This document shows positions 60,804 through 64,000 of a DNA stretch of 64,000 nt, piece after piece. Source of the stretch: Pseudomonas sp. F(2018) (lineage in GTDB: Bacteria; Pseudomonadota; Gammaproteobacteria; Pseudomonadales; Pseudomonadaceae). The number at the start of each line of letters is the position of its first letter. Position 1 is the first letter of the stretch. A program made the translations under genes and the position numbers. The stretch covers positions 372,001-436,000 of the forward strand of contig NZ_SCOM01000002.1 of NCBI RefSeq assembly GCF_005508865.1, in the 5' to 3' direction. The notes under the pieces were generated by a model. It was not told where the DNA came from, did no database searches, and was given only the letters and a program-made list of their open reading frames with translations.

Positions 60804-62378
60804 TCAGTCGAGATACAGGGTCAGGGTCTGCCCCGGCTTCAGCGCGCGGCTGTCGCTGCGCGGGTTCCAGCTCTGCAGATGCTTGACGTTGACCTTGAAA
60901 CGCTGGGCGATCAGGTACATCGAGTCGCCGTTCTTGACCCGGTAGTAGGTGACGTTCTGCCGCGCATTGCTCTTCGTCGCGGCCACCGAGTTGCCGGTGC
61001 CGCCGCTGCCGCCGCGGATATCCAGCACCTGGCCCAGGCTCAGCTTGCTGCGGGCATTCAGGCCGTTCCAGCGCTGCAGGTCCTTGAGCGAAACGCCGTG
61101 GGCATTGGCGATCTGCCAGAGGTTGTCGCCGCTCTTCACCTTGTAGCGCTGCGGCTGGCTGGCCGGCGCCTTGGCCACCTGCTGCAGGCCCTCGACCGGC
61201 TCGCGGCCGCCCTGGGCGGGGATGTTGAGGACCTGGCCGACGCGCAGGCTGTTGCTGCGCAGCTGGTTGACGTCCTTCAGGGTGTTCACCGTCAGGTGGT
61301 AGCGGTTGGCGATGCTGTGCAGGTTGTCGCCCGAGCGCACCCGGTATTCCTGCCAGCGCACCACTTCCTGCGGCTTCATCAGTGCCAGGTTGGCATTGAA
61401 CAGCTCGGCCTTGGCAATCGGCACCAGCAGATGCTGCGGGCCGTCCATGGTGATGCCCTTCTTGAAGGCGGGGTTGAGGCTCTCCAGCTCGTCCTCTTCC
61501 ATATCGACCATGGCCGCCACCCGGGCCAGGTCCAGGCCCGGCTTGCTCGCCACCTGCTCGAAGTAGGGCTCGTTGGCGATCGGGTTGAGGCGCACGCCGT
61601 AGGCTTCCGGCGACAGCACGATCTGCGACAGGGCCAGCAGCTTGGGCACGTAGTTCTGGGTTTCCTGCGGCAGCGGCAGGTTCCAGTAGTCGGTGGGCAG
61701 GCCGAGCTTCTGGTTGCGCTCGATGGCGCGGCTCACCGTGCCTTCGCCGGCGTTGTAGGCGGCCAGGGCTAGCAGCCAGTCGCCGTTGAACATGTCGTGC
61801 AGGCGGGTCAGGTAGCTCAGCGCGGCATTGGTCGAGGCGGTGATGTCGCGGCGGCCGTCGTACCAGTTGGTCTGGCGCAGGTTGAAGTGACGGCCGGTGG
61901 AGGGAATGAACTGCCAGATGCCGACGGCATGGCTACGCGAGTAGGCGAGGGGGTTATAGGCGCTCTCGATTACCGGCAACAGGGCCAGCTCCATCGGCAT
62001 GTTGCGCTCTTCCAGGCGCTCGACCACATAGTGGATATACAGGCTGCCGCGCTCGCTGGCGTTTTCCAGGAAGGACGGGTTGCTGACGAACCACAGGCGC
62101 TGGTTCTCGATGCGCGGGTTGATGCCGATCTCGTCCTGCAGCTTGAAGCCGTCGCGCATGCGCTCCCAGATATCCGTGGGCGCTTGCGGTTCGGCGGACT
62201 CGTTGAGCCACTCCGGCTCCTGCTGCAGGGCCACGGCGCGGTCGGTGTCGCTGCCATCGTCGTCGCTCGGCGCCATGTTCTGACAGCCTGCCAGACCCAG
62301 GCACAGAAGCACCGCCAGAGCCTTCGCTCGCCGGGTCAGCGCTGCTGAATCAAGGGTTCCGAAAGGTAATAAGAACAT
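60804..62378 (-). CDS. mltD: Membrane-bound lytic murein transglycosylase D
   Basis: 524 residues; lipoprotein with lipobox LAGC after a hydrophobic stretch (AKALAVLLCLGLAGC). The SLT catalytic domain (about 105-260) has LLPVIESAYNPLAYSRSHAVG with the catalytic glutamate, and LALAAYNAGEGTV. Three LysM peptidoglycan-binding repeats follow (YRVRSGDNLHSIANRY, YKVKSGDNLWQIANAH, YRVKNGDSMYLIAQRF). Cleaves glycan strands forming 1,6-anhydromuropeptides in the outer membrane/periplasm. The start ATG at 62378 is chosen because longer frames upstream have no hydrophobic start. Same strand as gloB upstream. Confidence 0.93.
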   Translation of the reverse strand: MFLLPFGTLDSAALTRRAKALAVLLCLGLAGCQNMAPSDDDGSDTDRAVALQQEPEWLNESAEPQAPTDIWERMRDGFKLQDEIGINPRIENQRLWFVSNPSFLENASERGSLYIHYVVERLEERNMPMELALLPVIESAYNPLAYSRSHAVGIWQFIPSTGRHFNLRQTNWYDGRRDITASTNAALSYLTRLHDMFNGDWLLALAAYNAGEGTVSRAIERNQKLGLPTDYWNLPLPQETQNYVPKLLALSQIVLSPEAYGVRLNPIANEPYFEQVASKPGLDLARVAAMVDMEEDELESLNPAFKKGITMDGPQHLLVPIAKAELFNANLALMKPQEVVRWQEYRVRSGDNLHSIANRYHLTVNTLKDVNQLRSNSLRVGQVLNIPAQGGREPVEGLQQVAKAPASQPQRYKVKSGDNLWQIANAHGVSLKDLQRWNGLNARSKLSLGQVLDIRGGSGGTGNSVAATKSNARQNVTYYRVKNGDSMYLIAQRFKVNVKHLQSWNPRSDSRALKPGQTLTLYLD

Positions 62379-62470
62379 CGGTCGGTAGCATCTGCCGGCG
62401 CAAAAAAGTGGGGGGATTCTAGGAATGCCCCCTGGGGTGGTCAAGTTTTCACCACCCCTCCGGTCAGTTG

Positions 62471-63253
62471 TCAGGCCACCTTGAACTGGTCTTTCCAGCT
62501 GCGCAGGCAAGCGAACACCTCGTCCGCCGTGCGCTGCTGGGCGCCGTTCCGCTCGTCGATTTTTTCTTTAATGGATGTTTCCCCGCAGCGTAGGAACGGA
62601 TTGGTGGCCTTCTCCAGGGCGATGCTGGAGGGCAGGCTGATACGTCCGCTGGCACGCCAGGCGCTGACCTCGGCGAAGCGCGCGGCCACTGCCGGATTGT
62701 GCGGCTCCACCGCACGGGCGAAGTGCAGGTTGCTCAGGGTGTATTCATGGGTGCAGTACACCTCGGTGGCATCCGGCAGGGCGGCCAGGCGCTGCAGGGA
62801 GTGGTTCATCTGCTGCGGCGTGCCCTCGAACAGGCGGCCACAGCCGGCGGCGAACAGAGTGTCGCCGCAGAACAGCCAGCCTTCCTCGGCCTGGTAGTAG
62901 GCGATATGGCCGAGCGTATGGCCGGGCACGGCATATATAAGGAAGCTGCGGCCGAGCACCTCGACCCGCTCGCCATCATCCAGCGCCAGATCGCGGGCCG
63001 GGATGTTCTCCTGCGCCGGGCCGCTGACCCGGGCGCCGGTGGCATCCTTCAGTTTGAGCACACCGCCGATGTGGTCCGGGTGGTGATGGGTGACGAGGAT
63101 GTCGCTGAGCCGCCAGTCCGGATGCGCGGCCAGCCAGTTCAGCACCGGCTGCGCGTCGCCCGGGTCGACCACGGCGCAGCGGTGGGTGGCCGGATCCTGC
63201 AACAGCCAGATGTAGTTGTCGCTGAAGGCGGGCAGGGCGTCGATCTGAAACAT
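62471..63253 (-). CDS. gloB: Hydroxyacylglutathione hydrolase (glyoxalase II)
   Basis: 260 residues. Cleaves S-D-lactoylglutathione to D-lactate and glutathione in methylglyoxal detoxification. Metallo-beta-lactamase fold with [12 protein letters not shown] (about 48-58, binuclear metal ligands) and [30 protein letters not shown], all at family positions. [10 protein letters not shown] at 63253 matches the family start; an ATG at 63268 adds five residues. Divergent from a methyltransferase gene, same order as in P. aeruginosa. Confidence 0.95.
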   Translation of the reverse strand: MFQIDALPAFSDNYIWLLQDPATHRCAVVDPGDAQPVLNWLAAHPDWRLSDILVTHHHPDHIGGVLKLKDATGARVSGPAQENIPARDLALDDGERVEVLGRSFLIYAVPGHTLGHIAYYQAEEGWLFCGDTLFAAGCGRLFEGTPQQMNHSLQRLAALPDATEVYCTHEYTLSNLHFARAVEPHNPAVAARFAEVSAWRASGRISLPSSIALEKATNPFLRCGETSIKEKIDERNGAQQRTADEVFACLRSWKDQFKVA

Positions 63254-63326
63254 GTGCGGGGTCGCCATTTGGAGAGCAATGGCGCATCTTAATCGTCATC
63301 ACCGAGCTTGTGTCATGGAGGTCCCG

Positions 63327-64000
63327 ATGAGCGAACCACCCTTCGCCCAGGCCGATGCCGACTGGCTGCAACTGACCGCCGCCGCCCGCGAGTGGCTGGC
63401 ATCGCCGCTGGGCGAGCTGCTACTGAGCGAAGAGCGCCAGGCGCTGGACGAGGAACTGGCGCGCTACTTCGGTGGCTACCTGGTGCATTACGGCCCGGCC
63501 GCGGCCGAGCCGCCCAAGGCGCCGCAGATTCGCTGCAATGTGCGCATGGGCGCGCCGCTGGCCGGCGTGCACATCGCCTGCGAGGAGCAGGCCTGGCCAC
63601 TGGGCGAGCACGCCGCCGACGTGGTGGTGCTGCAGCACGGCCTGGACTTCAGCCTGTCTCCCCATGGCCTGTTGCGCGAGGCGGCGCGCAGCGTGCGCCC
63701 GGGCGGCTATCTGCTGGTCACCGGAGTCAATCCCTGGAGCACCTGGGGCCTGCGCCATTACTTCGCTCGCGATGGTTTTCGCCAGGCCCGCTGCATCTCC
63801 CCCAGCCGCCTGGCGGACTGGCTCAGCCTGCTGGGATTCGCGCTGGAGAAACGTCGCTTCGGGTGCTATCGTCCGCCGCTTTCTGCGCCGGCCTGGCAGG
63901 CGCGTCTGGCCGGGCTGGAACGCTGGGGCGGTCGTCTGCAGGCTCCTGGCGCCGGCTTCTATCTGCTGGTGGCGCGCAAGCTGGTAGTCGGCCTGCGCCC
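63327..64000 (+). CDS. Class I SAM-dependent methyltransferase-like protein (3' end outside window)
   Basis: At least 224 residues, frame open to the window end. Starts MSEPPFAQADADWLQ; ATG at 63327 follows GGAGGTCCCG. The central part CNVRMGAPLAGVHIACEEQA and ADVVVLQHGLDFSLSPHGLL then SVRPGGYLLVTGVNPWSTWG follows a Rossmann methyltransferase pattern (motif IV/post-IV of the UbiE-like group), but the usual glycine-rich motif I (GxGxG) is not visible in the N-terminal third, so SAM binding is uncertain. Substrate unknown. Divergent from gloB. Confidence 0.75.
   Translation, partial: MSEPPFAQADADWLQLTAAAREWLASPLGELLLSEERQALDEELARYFGGYLVHYGPAAAEPPKAPQIRCNVRMGAPLAGVHIACEEQAWPLGEHAADVVVLQHGLDFSLSPHGLLREAARSVRPGGYLLVTGVNPWSTWGLRHYFARDGFRQARCISPSRLADWLSLLGFALEKRRFGCYRPPLSAPAWQARLAGLERWGGRLQAPGAGFYLLVARKLVVGLR

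Overview
The window is high-GC bacterial chromosome with dense, mostly operonic genes. Its core gene order is that of Pseudomonas: metG / apbC / dcd, then ppiB-lpxH / glnS-cysS, folD, an Arg-His-Leu tRNA cluster, tig-clpP-clpX-lon-hupB-ppiD, fabI-npp (yej-like ABC transporter), mltD, gloB. Gene content (NrtR-controlled NAD salvage, AmpC-type beta-lactamase, several c-di-GMP proteins, an ANR-type box) also fits a gammaproteobacterial pseudomonad. Species cannot be decided from the sequence alone. No insertion sequence, prophage, integrase, CRISPR array or rRNA was seen.

Layout. 1-5.7 kb: metG (cut by the window edge), the Fe-S carrier apbC, a short MreB-like protein, dcd, an AI-2E family permease, a secreted protein of unknown function and a tiny proline-rich protein behind a hairpin. 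5.7-9.3 kb: pncA-pncB-nadE, a nicotinamide/nicotinate salvage operon, divergent from its likely repressor gene nrtR with palindromic operator candidates between them. 9.3-13.6 kb: a tightly coupled four-gene operon (periplasmic cupredoxin, membrane EAL phosphodiesterase with a degenerate GGDEF domain, DUF3034-type outer membrane protein, lipoprotein truncated globin), the best candidate here for an undescribed system. 13.7-19.3 kb: a chemoreceptor with tandem HAMP-like repeats, putP with a long structured leader and a Hfq/Crc-type A-rich site, an rRNA methyltransferase-like gene and a flavodoxin-like gene preceded by a perfect ANR/FNR box. 19.4-25.4 kb: SPFH protein, lpxH-ppiB, glnS-cysS.

25.4-40.8 kb is a block that, by memory of the P. 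aeruginosa PAO1 gene order, is absent between cysS and folD there: an SF1 helicase, lrp-ampC, an EamA transporter, an FKBP isomerase, a GGDEF-EAL protein, and a sigma-54 activator divergent from a six-gene glycerol ABC importer (glpSTPQUV). The shared promoter region has six phased TGTTCA elements upstream of a -24/-12 promoter, and the two importer ATPases are complementarily degenerate.

40.8-64 kb is protein quality control and envelope: folD, tRNA-Arg/His/Leu, trigger factor, ClpXP, Lon (with a sigma-32-like promoter), HU, PpiD, then convergent fabI behind the nppA1A2BCD oligopeptide/peptidyl-nucleoside importer, an HDOD-GAF protein, mltD, gloB and a methyltransferase running off the end. 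Four peptidyl-prolyl isomerase families occur (PpiB, FKBP, trigger factor, PpiD). Start codons were chosen from ribosome binding sites and family lengths; all functional assignments rest on motif reading, not on database searches.
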